A DNA stretch of 64,000 nt from Magicicada septendecula (GCA_034769895.1 CM068373.1:437019080-437083079), one strand, 5' to 3'; counted from the stretch's first letter, positions 11,286 to 24,827 are shown. The notes: generated from the letters alone by a model not told the origin. Made by a program: numbers and translations.

Positions 11286-13264
11286 ATGAGGAAGCGAGAA
11301 GTATCACGCAAAAGAGCGGCCGAAACCGAGAAGGTAGACGAGTTAAATATGGAAGATAAAGAAGCGACACCGGTTGAGGAAATAGAAATTATAACAAGGA
11401 AGGATCCGGAGTAACAACCAGAAGAAACCACACAAACGGAAGGCGAGAAGACGCAAGAAATGTTCAAACGTATGATGGAGTTAATGCAGGAAACTGGTAA
11501 GAAACTGACGGACGAAATGAAGGAAGATTTCAGTAAGAAAATGGAGGAGAGTAATAAGAACTTAGAAAAACTGAAGGAAGAATTAAAAACGGACAATAAA
11601 CAATCTACGGAGGAGTTGAGCCGAAAATTGGGAGAGACTAATAAGCAAATTGAAGAGAAAATGGGAGAATTGAAAGAGAATAGCAAGAAAATGGAGGAGA
11701 TAATTGACGCAAATAATAAAGCATTGAGGGAAAATTGAAGGAAAATTACCAGGAAACCATGAAAAAATTGGATGAACACAAAGAGTCATTAAAGGAAGAT
11801 TGGAGTAACAAGATGGAAATTAATAACCGGCAATTGCAGGAAGAATGGGACAAGAAGCTGGAAGAACCGGTGACTGAAATTAAAAGGGTAGAATCCGAGA
11901 CCAAGGAAAAGTGTGAGAGGATGAATCAAGAGATACTGAGCGTCCGGGAAGAAACGAACGGACGAGTTGAAAATATAAGAACCAACCAAGCAGTGATGGG
12001 AGAGAGGTTAGAAGGTATGAGTACTAGCCTCAATCGAGTACAAGACCAAACAACTGCACATAGAGATGAAATTAATTCCTTAAAAAACAGACAGTGTACC
12101 GGTGCCCATACGACATGCGAGGAAAATCGAGAAGTGATCGACTTCCAAAATTATAGAAGAAACCCCATGCTATTCTTAGAACGAGTCGAAGAGAAGATAG
12201 CCAAAACCGGAGAAGACAGATGGTTTGTGATAAGGAGCATGCTGGACGAAATGTTCCGTAAAGTATATGACAATTGGTGGACGGCGATGCGGCCGAGTAT
12301 ACAAAATTTCCAGGAATTTAAAAAACAGTTCAAATCTAAATATTGGTCGGATGCCACGCAACACATGATAAGAAGTGACATAGGATTGGGCCGATATGAC
12401 CTGCACGGCAAGCAAACTCCAACCGCATATTTTCTTGGCAAAATAAACATAGCCAGACATTTAGAGCCTGCAATTCCTACAGAATGTTTAGTGCGGCTAT
12501 TAGCCTACCACTATGGTGGCGAAATTACAAGAGGCCGAATAAATGGACGCATACAAACCATCGAGGAGATGTCAACATTACTAGCGGAGATGGAACAAGA
12601 GAATAACTTCCTCCAGTATAGACGAAGGAACGATGAAATAAATAGAAATAATGGTCGCCGTGACGCCCAATATGAAAACAACGGGCAACGACCAAACAAT
12701 AGTTACAACAACAACGGTAACCACTATCAGCGTGGTTACCAAAACCAGAATAACACTAACAACTATCCACGAAATAATGCGAATAATAACAACAATAACA
12801 ACAACCACTATTACCGTAGCCCTCCTACAAATAATAACAATAATGGATACCAGCATGCCAACGACAGAGAACACCAGTACCAGAACAACCGAAGTTATAA
12901 CAGCAACTACGATAACCGGTATAGGCATAATAATAACGACAATAATAACAGTCAAAATCAAACATATCGAAGACAAGTGAATTATGTAAGCGTGGACGAT
13001 AGAGACATGGGAAGACGTTGGTACCAGGGACGAGCAAATTATAATGGGAACCGTGGAAGAAGTTTTCAGGAGGAGAGTAACCAGCACTACCGCGATGAAC
13101 ATTGGCGAAGTAGAAGCTGCGACGACAACAGAAATAACCGAAACTCAGTGACGTTCAATAATAACGCCATTGAGGTACAAGAGTCACAGAGCAGAGACAG
13201 ACCCAATCAACCAGACAACAGGACTGAGGAGATCAGCCCTGATTTAAACGGACTGCGGCAGTGA
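11286..13264 (+). pseudogene. Gag, array unit 2
   Basis: The best copy for describing the protein. ATG at 11286 gives 42 codons to a TAA at 11412. The frame continues from MFKR (11460), which could be a working internal start. A 1-bp loss near 11731 shifts the frame; the main open part runs 11735-13264 (509 codons). Order of regions: a long Glu/Lys-rich coiled coil to about 12080; a capsid-like domain about 12136-12606 with WFVIRSMLDEMF and FKKQFKSKYW; then a tail of some 210 residues very rich in Asn, Arg, Tyr and Gln, up to PDLNGLRQ. No CCHC zinc knuckle is present; the tail may bind RNA instead. Capsid resemblance to retrotransposon Gag proteins is inferred from pattern only. Confidence 0.8.
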
Positions 13265-13292
13265 AAATCCACCAGGTCCCATCACTGAACCG
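13243..13292 (+). promoter_or_regulatory. -1 ribosomal frameshift signal, unit 2
   Basis: TTTAAAC at 13243-13249 in Gag phase, 6-nt spacer and the same bulged 9-bp stem around the gag stop as in unit 1. Every base of the signal is conserved although the downstream protease frame is broken. Confidence 0.75.
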
Positions 13293-13336
13293 GCAATTTG
13301 GGTACTTACTAGGACGAGACAAAATGACTGACAATA

Positions 13337-13705
13337 GTGCACAATCATTTCCTAAAAAATGTTAGAGAAGAACTACTGAACGAAGACACGATAACGCAAA
13401 ATAATTCGAATAATGAGATCGTTTATATCATCGCCCAAGTGAATGGACTAGAGACAAGATGCATGATAGATACAGGCGCAAACATGTCGTTAATCGACAA
13501 CAATGAATACATCAAAATTCAAAAATATAGTAAGGCCATCTTACCAACTTTACCAATTCAAAATATAATTTTAATCGGAGCCACTGGAAGGCAAAACAAG
13601 TCAATAAGGAAACAGGTATCATTAACAGTAACCAGCGGAAATATTTTGATAAACACCAGAAGTGGAGTGACTACATTACACAAACAGAGAGCTTTATCAA
13701 CTTAG
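13337..13705 (+). pseudogene. Truncated aspartic protease, unit 2
   Basis: Retropepsin motif MIDTGANMSLID in a 122-codon frame. Relative to unit 1, 11 bp between two ACAAT repeats are missing near 13335, so the frame coming from the frameshift site is broken before the DTGA motif. The 3' end is the same deletion junction to the integrase tail. Confidence 0.75.
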
Positions 13706-14124
13706 CTTACCACGAAGCAATACAAGATACTCCATATACCATAATGCATGAAAGACTACCACCCCGAGAAATTAGTGAAATAATCAATTTCCCAAACAAC
13801 CCAGCTTACCAGTTCGACAACGTGAGATTCCACAGCAAACTGAATGAACAAGTGGAGAAAAGAAGGAAAAAATACAAAATAATTCAGCAGAAAGTGATCC
13901 AGTACAAGATTGGAGACAAAGTATTGTTAAAAAACCGCGAATTGCCAAGTTCTAAGGAAGGAATAGCAAAAAAGCTATTATTACTGTATAATGGACCATA
14001 TGTTGTTATAAAAAACAATAACAATAATACTTATGTCATTAGTGATGTGGAAACAAAAAGGATTAAGGGGACATACAACCAAGTTTCCTTAAAAATGTAT
14101 TATGAACCTAATAAACAAAGTTGA
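13660..14124 (+). pseudogene. Integrase C-terminal fragment, unit 3
   Basis: Identical in protein sequence to the unit 2 copy. Left end is the protease-integrase deletion junction; right end is TGA, then the ~90-bp repeats. Confidence 0.8.
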
Positions 14125-14481
14125 AAACCACAAAATTCTAAAAGAAATAGTAAGAACAACTTACAACTAATCATTTATGAGAATTAATATGGAATTGAAG
14201 AATTTATTATTATAAAACCACAAAATTCCAAACAAATAGTAAGAACAACTTACAACTAATTATTTATGAGAATTAATTTGGAATTGAAGAATTTATTATT
14301 ATAAAACCACCAAAATTCTAAAAGAAATAGTAAGAACAACTTACAACTAATTATTTATGAGAGTTAATTTGGAATTGAAGAATTTATTATTATAATACCT
14401 CAAAATTCTAAAGAACATAGTAAGCTCATCTTACCAACTTTGATAATCCAGAATATAATTTTAAATGAAGCCAAATAAACA
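14125..14481 (+). repeat. ~90-bp tandem repeats, unit 3
   Basis: Three close copies plus one diverged copy. Shares with unit 2 the GAGAGTTAATTTGG variant in the third copy. Confidence 0.85.
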
Positions 14482-17042
14482 AATTTGAATATCTCAGAAT
14501 TCAAATAAATAGTAAGGACAACTTACAGTACAGTTTGATAATGTTATTATGAATCAAGCAGATAAACAACTGGGAATAAATTTCCAAATTCTAAACAAAA
14601 TAAGCACCTCTTATTAAACACAGTTATGAACTTATTATTGGAATATAAAAGGAAGATGCAACATCCATAAATTAGAAGAAACCATAGTGCTATAAAACGA
14701 ATAAGAAAGGACAAATGTAGACAATCGACGATGAAAATAAGACAAGACTAGAAACGAATTTACTACAAATAACCTGTCATGATTGTGAGAGAATCCACAA
14801 CAACTATAGATACAAATACTTGTTATGTTTTAATTGAATGAAGATAGTGAATGAAAAAATGAAGATTAAGCAGTACTGATAAAGAAGGAAAGAAGATAGT
14901 ACCAATTGAAAATAAAAAATGTTATTAATATTGCCACAAGAAAATAAACATCTGAAAGAATCAATGGAAAGAAATACTTAGATCTGAGAAGTTAAACTGA
15001 GTGAACAATCCCAAGAATGTATTATATTATTTTTATTTTATTTAGTCGTGAATAGACTAGTGATTAATAAATGTGATTGACTGACGAGATAGCTCCAGCA
15101 ATCGATATTATTTATGTATTATGTATTGTAAGGACAGCGGGGTATTAGGTTAAGAGAGCCCCCCGACTGATTCCAGAATATATGGTGATTAATTTGTTAG
15201 GGAAGTAACATGTTCCAGGGATAGAACACTTATAATTAAAGACAAGTATACCAGATCATAATAAGAATAACAAGTGATAATGTGAAAGAGAAGATAATTG
15301 ATAATTTCAACAAAAACAATATTTTATTAAAATGATCAAATTTGGTGGCAGGGTAGTACGTAACATTACATTTGGAGCAACTTAATATCGTACCTAATTT
15401 AATGAAGACTTTGATTAAGAAGTAAACAAGTAGAACAATATCTTCCAAGATGATAGTGAAGAGGAACAACTAACCATTTTAGACTGACTAGTAAGACAAC
15501 TGACCGTACCCAAACTAATGATTTAGGCTAAGTGATGCAAAATACCTTCAACCCCAATTATGACATGAACTTTCAGTAATGACCAAACAAAGAATTAAAA
15601 AGACAGACGGCTTATGAACCAGGACTATAAAGAAACAAATGGTTTCATTTAATGTATCATAATATCCAGATAATCAAAATACAAATTGAGGGATAATAGG
15701 CCCAAACATGTAATATTATGTAAAAGAAATATTGGTAAATGATTAAGTTAATTGATGTAATGAAAATATAAATACACCTGATTATAGATACATGACCCAT
15801 ACAAATAATTGTCACATATAGTGTTCATAGGATTGTCCAATAAACAACAAATGATAACATGGTCACAATAACATTTATAACAAGAGTGAAGCATAACATA
15901 GACAGTGTCAGAGTAATTAATAAATTAACTGACAAAAGACCAATTAATTAGTGTAGAATTTGTTTTATAAAATGTGCATGTATTATGTTTTAGCACAGTG
16001 TTTTATATCATAGTATTTGTGTTGTGTTTTTTGTGTGTAGCAGATGATACAGTTAGTTTAAAGGAATATCAATCAAATGATATTAATTCCATTTTTTTAT
16101 GTTGTGTTAACAAATATAACCATAGAACTTGTGTTAAACCATGATAAATTGATTGACAAAGCAGCATAGACTATATAAGGATCTTTTGCTAAGTGTCAAA
16201 CAATTATACAGTTTGAGTAAAAAAACAGTTATTTGTGCAAAGATTCAGTATAATCATAGCCATGTGGGCATGAATTTAACTATTAGAAGAATATACCTTT
16301 TGTTTTGTTAAAACAACGTTATATGTTAAACAATTTTGATGAGTGTTAAAAGTTAATTTAATTGTTAAAGATATTAAAACATGGTGATGAAAATAATACC
16401 AGTACATAGGCCAGGTGAAACCAACTTTTGTAAATTTTGAATGATAATGTTAGAAATTTTGTAAAACAAATGTGAAAGGGTAGATGTATTTATGGGTAAT
16501 AATGTATACAAGAAAAATAGAAACAAAATAATACATATCAAGTTATTTAAGAAAATTTTCAAATAACAAAATTGTAACATCTGTAGTTCTTAAGTAAAAG
16601 TAGGCATGTTTAGTGTCTAAATGTAACAAATGTAAAGATCAAAATAATGCTGATAATGGTTTTAAATTCCCATTCAGTATAGAAAAGTTATGTTAATTTA
16701 AAGATTTTGAACAAAATTTAGACTTTGGAATAATGAAAGTATATGACAATGTATATCCGAATTAGCCAACCAGATTCCAAGTTTACCCTTAGCAACCAGA
16801 AATTTCGGATAAATAAAATGAGACTTCTTTGACAACGATCTTAGCGGATAGACGCGTTTGTAAAACGTCCTACATTATATAATATAAATTGTGAAAAAAC
16901 GAAACAAACATATAAATACAGTTAGAGGTACACTACACGAACTTTTTACAATAACAGAAGAACACCCATTATATAGATTAGAAGACACAAGAACCAGGAA
17001 GAAGATCCGAAGTGGACGTGGGACAAGGAAGAAGATCTGAAG
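14482..17042 (+). other. Non-coding 3' internal region, unit 3
   Basis: AT-rich with no coding frame recognised. Nearly indistinguishable from unit 2 by eye. Confidence 0.6.
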
Positions 17043-18029
17043 TGTACGTGGGCCCTATCTTCAACCAGGAAGAATACAAGAAGAGGATTTGGTGATTTTG
17101 ACATCTTATTATATTGTAATTCAACACCCACATTTGTATACACGACTTTTAAGCACTAATCAACTAAACTACAGACACCATATCACACAAACACTAAGAA
17201 CAATCACTAATAACACGATTTAAGATTGACACCTTTTCAAACACAACAAGAACCTTTGATTTACATAATAATTATCAAAGCCTGAACTGGACTTAACCTT
17301 TTTAAAACTGTAACCACTATATAACTGCCGGTGTGCACGTTACACTCTAACATTGTAATATCCTTTAATTGTAAAACTTGTATTTTGATTAATAGTGTAA
17401 TATTTTGTTTAATTGCAACCATATACGCCCTGAGATAAATTATATTTTATTAGAAACGTTAACAAGAGCATTGTTTTGGTCTGGAAGAAATACTGAATGT
17501 TTGGCTACTGCTGCCAACTGGTAAAAAAGAAGACTTATAATTTGCGCTACAATTGTGATTATCCTGTTCAAATTATTTAAAACAGTTAACCAGTTTTTTT
17601 TTCCGAATAAAGGATTCCTGTAAGGCTATATGTTTGATGGTATTTGTGTGTCGTTATTATTGCTGTTACATTTAGGAAATAAAATTCACAGATTGCAGCG
17701 GACACGACAGTTGGCATCGTTGAGTGACGTCACGGAAACGTGCGGTATAGTGGGAGCAAGCGGCAATTTACAAAACCATTCGCCGTTCAACATAACACAT
17801 TAATTATTACACATTGACGACTCCAGTGCGAGTTAGTCACTACATTATTTATCTATTTACAAGTTGACACTTCCAACGGGTGGTGTAATTTAAGTGCACA
17901 CTACATTAATACAAGTAACCTATTCATAATAACATTGTACGTAACGAAAAATCTGGTTACAAATTGACGAACCCAAAGTGAGGTTTTAACATTAGAAGTA
18001 ACGAAATCAATCTCTATTTTATCGTTACA
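17043..18029 (+). repeat. Candidate LTR, unit 3 (987 bp)
   Basis: Begins TGTACGTGGG and ends ATCGTTACA; shares the unit 2 variant ACTTAACC near 17291 where units 1 and 4 have ACATAACC. Confidence 0.55.
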
Positions 18030-18032
18030 AAT

Positions 18033-18052
18033 TGGCGCACCAACGTGTGAGG
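18033..18052 (+). other. Primer-binding site, unit 3
   Basis: TGGCGCACCAACGTGTGAGG directly after the LTR end, identical to the other two copies. Confidence 0.65.
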
Positions 18053-18111
18053 CGTGTAATTTAATATAAATTAAATTATTATTAATAGACAAATAAACCA
18101 AAATAAACAAG

Positions 18112-20081
18112 ATGAGGAAGCGAGAAGTATCACGCAAAAGAGCGGCCGAAACCGAGAAGGTAGACGAGTTAAATATGGAAGATAAAGAAGCGACACCGGT
18201 TGAGGAAATAGAAATTATAACAAGGAAGGATCCGGAGTAACAACCAGAAGAAACCACACAAACGGAAGGCGAGAAGACGCAAGAAATGTTCAAACGTATG
18301 ATGGAGTTAATGCAGGAAACTGGTAAGAAACTGACGGACGAAATGAAGGAAGATTTCAGTAAGAAAATGGAGGAGAGTAATAAGAACTTAGAAAAACTGA
18401 AGGAAGAATTAAAAACGGACAATAAACAATCTACGGAGGAGTTGAGCCGAAAATTGGGAGAGACTAATAAGCAAATTGAAGAGAAAATGGGAGAATTGAA
18501 AGAGAATAGCAAGAAAATGGAGGAGATAATTGACGCAAATAATAAAGCATTGAGGGAAAATTGAAGGAAAATTACCAGGAAACCATGAAAAAATTGGATG
18601 AACACAAAGAGTCATTAAAGGAAGATTGGAGTAACAAGATGGAAATTAATAACCGGCAATTGCAGGAAGAATGGGACAAGAAGCTGGAAGAACCGGTGAC
18701 TGAAATTAAAAGGGTAGAATCCGAGACCAAGGAAAAGTGTGAGAGGATGAATCAAGAGATACTGAGCGTCCGGGAAGAAACGAACGGACGAGTTGAAAAT
18801 ATAAGAACCAACCAAGCAGTGATGGGAGAGAGGTTAGAAGGTATGAGTACTAGCCTCAATCGAGTACAAGACCAAACAACTGCACATAGAGATGAAATTA
18901 ATTCCTTAAAAAACAGACAGTGTACCGGTGCCCATACGACATGCGAGGAAAATCGAGAAGTGATCGACTTCCAAAATTATAGAAGAAACCCCATGCTATT
19001 CTTAGAACGAGTCGAAGAGAAGATAGCCAAAACCGGAGAAGACAGATGGTTTGTGATAACGAGCATGCTGGACGAAATGTTCCGAAAAGTATATGACAAT
19101 TGGTGGACGGCGATGCGGCCGAGTATACAAAATTTCCAGGAATTTAAAAAACAGTTCAAATCTAAATATTGGTCGGATGCCACGCAACACATGATAAGAA
19201 GTGACATAGGATTGGGCCGATATGACCTGCACGGCAAGCAAACTCCAACCGCATATTTTCTTGGCAAAATAAACATAGCCAGACATTTAGAGCCTGCAAT
19301 TCCTACAGAATGTTTAGTGCGGCTATTAGCCTACCACTATGGTGGCGAAATTACAAGAGGCCGAATAAATGGACGCATACAAACCATCGAGGAGATGTCA
19401 ACATTACTAGCGGAGATGGAACAAGAGAATAACTTCCTCCAGTATAGACGAAGGAACGATGAAATAAATAGAAATAATGGTCGCCGTGACGCCCAATATG
19501 AAAACAACGGGCAACGACCAAACAATAGTTATAACAACAACGGTAACCACTATCAGCGCGGTTACCAAAACCAGAATAACACTAACAACTATCCACGAAA
19601 TAATGCGAATAATAACAACAACCACTATTACCGTAGCCCTCCTACAAATAATAACAATAATGGATACCAGCATGCCAACGACAGAGAACACCAGTACCAG
19701 AACAACCGAAGTTATAACAGCAACTACGATAACCGGTATAGGCATAATAATAACGACAATAATAACAGTCAAAATCAAACATATCGAAGACAAGTGAATT
19801 ATGTAAGCGTGGACGATAGAGACATGGGAAGACGTTGGTACCAGGGACGAGCAAATTATAATGGGAACCGTGGAAGAAGTTTTCAGGAGGAGAGTAACCA
19901 GCACTACCGCGATGAACATTGGCGAAGTAGAAGCTGCGACGACAACAGAAATAACCGAAACTCAGTGACGTTCAATAATAACGCCATTGAGGTACAAGAG
20001 TCACAGAGCAGAGACAGACCCAATCAACCAGACAACAGGACTGAGGAGATCAGCCCTGATTTAAACGGACTGCGGCAGTGA
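18112..20081 (+). pseudogene. Gag, array unit 3
   Basis: Same layout as unit 2, with the same TAA 42 codons after the ATG and the same 1-bp loss near 18557, so units 2 and 3 descend from one already damaged copy. Main open part 18561-20081, 506 codons: three Asn codons fewer in the poly-Asn run (about 19610) explain the 9-bp shorter period. It also differs by RSMLDE to TSMLDE at about 19059. Confidence 0.8.
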
Positions 20082-20109
20082 AAATCCACCAGGTCCCATC
20101 ACTGAACCG
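20060..20109 (+). promoter_or_regulatory. -1 ribosomal frameshift signal, unit 3
   Basis: TTTAAAC at 20060-20066, 6-nt spacer and the conserved bulged stem. Same arrangement as in units 1 and 2. Confidence 0.75.
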
Positions 20110-20153
20110 GCAATTTGGGTACTTACTAGGACGAGACAAAACGACTGACAATA

Positions 20154-20522
20154 GTGCACAATCATTTCCTAAAAAATGTTAGAGAAGAACTACTGAACGA
20201 AGACACGATAACGCAAAATAATTCGAATAATGAGATCGTTTATATCATCGCCCAAGTGAATGGACTAGAGACAAGATGCATGATAGATACAGGCGCAAAC
20301 ATGTCGTTAATCGACAACAATGAATACATCAAAATTCAAAAATATAGTAAGGCCATCTTACCAACTTTACCAATTCAAAATATAATTTTAATCGGAGCCA
20401 CTGGAAGGCAAAACAAGTCAATAAGGAAACAGGTATCATTAACAGTAACCAGCGGAAATGTTTTGATAAACACCAGAAGTGGAGTGACTACATTACACAA
20501 ACAGAGAGCTTTATCAACTTAG
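20154..20522 (+). pseudogene. Truncated aspartic protease, unit 3
   Basis: 122 codons with MIDTGANMSLID; shares with unit 2 the 11-bp loss upstream. At the C-terminal end it has NVLINT as in unit 1 rather than the NILINT of unit 2, so the units are not simple copies of one another. Confidence 0.75.
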
Positions 20523-20941
20523 CTTACCACGAAGCAATACAAGATACTCCATATACCATAATGCATGAAAGACTACCACCCCGAGAAATTAGTGAAATAA
20601 TCAATTTCCCAAACAACCCAGCTTACCAGTTCGACAACGTGAGATTCCACAGCAAACTGAATGAACAAGTGGAGAAAAGAAGGAAAAAATACAAAATAAT
20701 TCAGCAGAAAGTGATCCAGTACAAGATTGGAGACAAAGTATTGTTAAAAAACCGCGAATTGCCAAGTTCTAAGGAAGGAATAGCAAAAAAGCTATTATTA
20801 CTGTATAATGGACCATATGTTGTTATAAAAAACAATAACAATAATACTTATGTCATTAGTGATGTGGAAACAAAAAGGATTAAGGGGACATACAACCAAG
20901 TTTCCTTAAAAATGTATTATGAACCTAATAAACAAAGTTGA
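20477..20941 (+). pseudogene. Integrase C-terminal fragment, unit 4
   Basis: Fourth copy of the integrase tail, same protein as units 2 and 3. No gag follows downstream: the unit runs through its 3' segment to the terminal LTR and stops. Confidence 0.8.
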
Positions 20942-21208
20942 AAACCACAAAATTCTAAAAGAAATAGTAAGAACAACTTACAACTAATCATTTATGAGAA
21001 TTAATATGGAATTGAAGAATTTATTATTATAAAACCACAAAATTCCAAACAAATAGTAAGAACAACTTACAACTAATTATTTATGAGAATTAATTTGGAA
21101 TTGAAGAATTTATTATTATAATACCTCAAAATTCTAAAGAACATAGTAAGCTCATCTTACCAACTTTGATAATCCAGAATATAATTTTAAATGAAGCCAA
21201 ATAAACAA
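20942..21208 (+). repeat. ~90-bp tandem repeats, unit 4 (one copy fewer)
   Basis: Only two close copies and the diverged one are present, against three plus one in units 1-3. Loss of one repeat by slippage or unequal exchange explains about 90 bp of the shorter unit. Confidence 0.85.
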
Positions 21209-24200
21209 ATTTGAATATCTCAGAATTCAAATAAATAGTAAGGACAACTTACAGTACAGTTTGATAATGTTATTATGAATCAAGCAGATAAACAACTGGG
21301 AATAAATTTCCAAATTCTAAACAAAATAAGCACCTCTTATTAAACACAGTTATGAACTTATTATTGGAATATAAAAGGAAGATGCAACATCCATAAATTA
21401 GAAGAAACCATAGTGCTATAAAACGAATAAGAAAGGACAAATGTAGACAATCGACGATGAAAATAAGACAAGACTAGAAACGAATTTACTACAAATAACC
21501 TGTCATGATTGTGAGAGAATCCACAACAACTATAGATACAAATACTTGTTATGTTTTAATTGAATGAAGATAGTGAATGAAAAAATGAAGATTAAGGAGT
21601 ACTGATAAAGAAGGAAAGAAGATAGTACCAATTGAAAATAAAAAATGTTATTAATATCGCCACAAGAAAATAAACATCTGAAAGAATCAATGGAAAGAAA
21701 TACTTAGATCTGAGAAGTTAAACTGAGTGAACAATCCCAAGAATGTATTATATTATTTTTATTTTATTTAGTCATGAATAGACTAGTGATTAATAAATGT
21801 GATTGACTGACGAGATAGCTCCAGCAATCGATATTATTTATGTGTTATGTATTGTAAGAACAGCGGGGTATTAGGTTAAGAGAGCCCCCCGACTGATTCC
21901 AGAATATATGGTGATTAATTTGTTAGGGAAGTAACATGTTCCAGGGATAGAACACTTATAATTAAAGACAAGTATACCAGATCATAATAAGAATAACAAG
22001 TGATAATGTGAAAGAGAAGATAATTGATAATTTCAACAAAAACAATATTTTATTAAAATGATCAAATTTGGTGGCAGGGTAGTATGTAACATTACATTTG
22101 GAGCAACTTAATATCGTACCTAATTTAATGAAGACTTTGGTTAAGAAGTAAACAAGAAGAACAATATCTTCCAAGATGATAGTGAAGAGGAACAACTAAC
22201 CATTTTAGACTGACTAGTAAGACAACTGACCGTACCCAAATTAATGATTTAGGCTAAGTGATGCAAAATACCTTCAACCCCAATTATGACATGAACTTTC
22301 AGTAATGACCAAACAAAGAATTAAAAAGACAGACGGCTTATGAACCAGGACTATAAAGAAACAAATGGTTTCATTTAATGTATCATAATATCCAGATAAT
22401 CAAAATACAAATTGAGGGATAATAGGCCCAAACATGTAATATTATGTAAAAGAAATATTGGTAAATGATTAAGTTAATTGATGTAATGAAAATATAAATA
22501 CACCTGATTATAGATACATGACCCATACAAATAATTGTCACATATAGTGTTCATAGGATTGTCCAATAAACAACAAATGATAACATGGTCACAATAACAT
22601 TTATAACAAGAGTGAAGCATAACATAGACAGTGTCAGAGTAATTAATAAATTAACTGACAAAAGACCAATTAATTAGTGTAGAATTTGTTTTATAAAATG
22701 TGCATGTTTTATGTTTTAGCACAGTGTTTTATATCATAGTATTTGTGTTGTGTTTTTTGTATGTAGCAGATGATACAGTTAGTTTAAAGGAATATCAATC
22801 AAATGATATTAATTCCATTTTTTTATGTTGTGTTAACAAATATAACCATAGAACTTGTGTTAAACCATGATAAATTGATTGACAAAGCAGCATAGACTAT
22901 ATAAGGATGTTTTGCTAAGTGTCAAACAATTATACAGTTTGAGTAAAAAAAACAGTTATTTGTGCAAAGATTCAGTATAATCATAGCCATGTGGGCATGA
23001 ATTTAACTATTAGAATAATATACCTTGTAACTCATCAATTAATTAAATTATAATTCTCTTACCTTAGGGTTTTATTCCAAGGGTCGTTCAGACGAAACTG
23101 CTGCAAAAAGGATTATTTGGATTTGATATGGGCAAAGATCAAATACACCGTTTGTGCTAAAACAAATTGCCTCTGATTTATTATTCAAAATAACTACTTC
23201 GTCTCTTTTTCATGACATTTAGATTAAGTACTTGTAGAATGAGCAACAATTTGTGAAATCAAACATAGTAACAAAATATTTCCTAATTAGCTAGCTTATG
23301 ATAACTATGGTATACCACAACTATTTATTATTTGTAATGAACCAATACGTGATTTAGCTACACACTCACACACATTCGTTCTTTGATTTTGTCGTTCTAT
23401 TTAAACCCCACTTCGAGATCTCTGATTTACATTTTAGATTTATAATTTATTTATGTTGAATTATACTCTGGGGAAAAAGGTAAAATAATCTTGGTTAAAA
23501 CTCAGTTAATACTTAACGTCTGAAGAACTCCGCTGTTTTGCACCTCTGCTGTGAATGCACTGTTTAACACACCATGATTTAGTTTTTCACTGTTTAACCG
23601 CGGTACTGTTATTGCTTATTTCAAATTAAGTTGATGCACCACTATTACTTTAGTTCACTTTAAAATAGCATTTAGTTTTGTTTTGTCGGCCGACATATAT
23701 TTTCGAACACTTAGCTCGCTTAGGTTGGCCGCGCGTTATACAGTTTTTTGTATTAGTTTTAGTATTTTCAAAGATAGGCCTACTCTTAACTGCGGCCTAT
23801 CTTACACCCGAGGCCACTATGTAATTTTTATCTGCACTGTATGCTGCTTATTACCACTCTCTCTGATGACACACAGCAGACTGTAGACTGTGTCACAAGG
23901 CTGTTGCTGGCGGTTACGCAATGCGTCTGGCAGTTGTTTTGGCTGACTGTATGTGTGTTGCATTGCTGTACTGGAGGCTCCTTACAGGTGAAAGTCTGGC
24001 AATTTGGAAAGTGCTTAAAATGATGATTTGAATTAATATGAAATTAAACTGGGGTGGCTCACAATTCCGTACCGTTACAACCTTTTGTTTTGTTAAAACA
24101 ACGTTATATGTTAAACAATTTTGATGAGTGTTAAAAGTTAATTTAATTGTTAAAGATATTAAAACATGGTGATGAAAATAATACCAGTACATAGGCCAGG

Positions 24201-24827
24201 TGAAACCAACTTTTGTAAATTTTGAATGATAATGTTAGAAATTTTGTAAAACAAATGTGAAAGGGTAGATGTATTTATAGGTAATAATGTATACAAGAAA
24301 AATAGAAACAAAATAATACATATCAAGTTATTTAAGAAAATTTTCAAATAACAAAATTGTAACATCTGTAGTTCTTAAGTAAAAGTAGGCATGTTTAGTG
24401 TCTAAATGTAACAAATGTAAAGATCAAAATAATGCTGATAATGGTTTTAAATTCCCATTCAGTATAGAAAAGTTATGTTAATTTAAAGTTTTTGAACAAA
24501 ATTTAGACTTTGGAATAATGAAAGTATATGACAATGTATATCCGAATTAGCCAACCAGATTCCAAGTTTACCCTTAGCAACCAGAAATTTCGGATAAATA
24601 AAATGAGACTTCTTTGACAACGATCTTAGCGGATAGACGCGTTTGTAAAACGTCCTACATTATATAATATAAATTGTGAAAAAACGAAACAAACATATAA
24701 ATACAGTTAGAGGTACACTACACGAACTTTTTACAATAACAGAAGAACACCCATTATATAGATTAGAAGACACAAGAACCAGGAAGAAGATCCGAAGTGG
24801 ACGTGGGACAAGGAAGAAGATCTGAAG
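21209..24827 (+). other. Non-coding 3' internal region, unit 4, with an insertion
   Basis: Same AT-rich non-coding region as in the other units, interrupted at 23026-24079 by a solo LTR. It shares many variants with unit 1 rather than units 2 and 3 (for example GGTTAAGAAG at about 22139, AATAATATACC at about 23014). Confidence 0.6.
23026..24079 (-). mobile_element. Solo LTR of a second LTR family in array unit 4
   Basis: Comparison with units 1-3 shows a clean 1054-bp insertion flanked by a 4-bp duplication ACCT (23022-23025 and 24080-24083). On the plus strand it begins TGTAACTCATC and ends GTACCGTTACA, so TG...CA ends are present. No coding frame inside. It is a diverged relative of the LTRs at 26981 and 28511, sharing GTCGGCCGAC and the stretch near TTCTATTTAAACCCC. 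By analogy with the element at 50296-57005, sense is the minus strand. Confidence 0.85.

Noticed and set aside
11075-11779. Minus-strand Ser/Phe-rich ORF of 234 codons (also at 4241 and 17901)
   Set aside because: Antisense of the Glu/Lys-rich gag coiled coil, and it crosses the LTR end and PBS.
12581-13102. Minus-strand hydrophobic Ile/Val-rich ORF (also at 5744 and 19407)
   Set aside because: Complement of the Asn-codon-rich gag tail; its composition follows from antisense of AAT/AAC codons.
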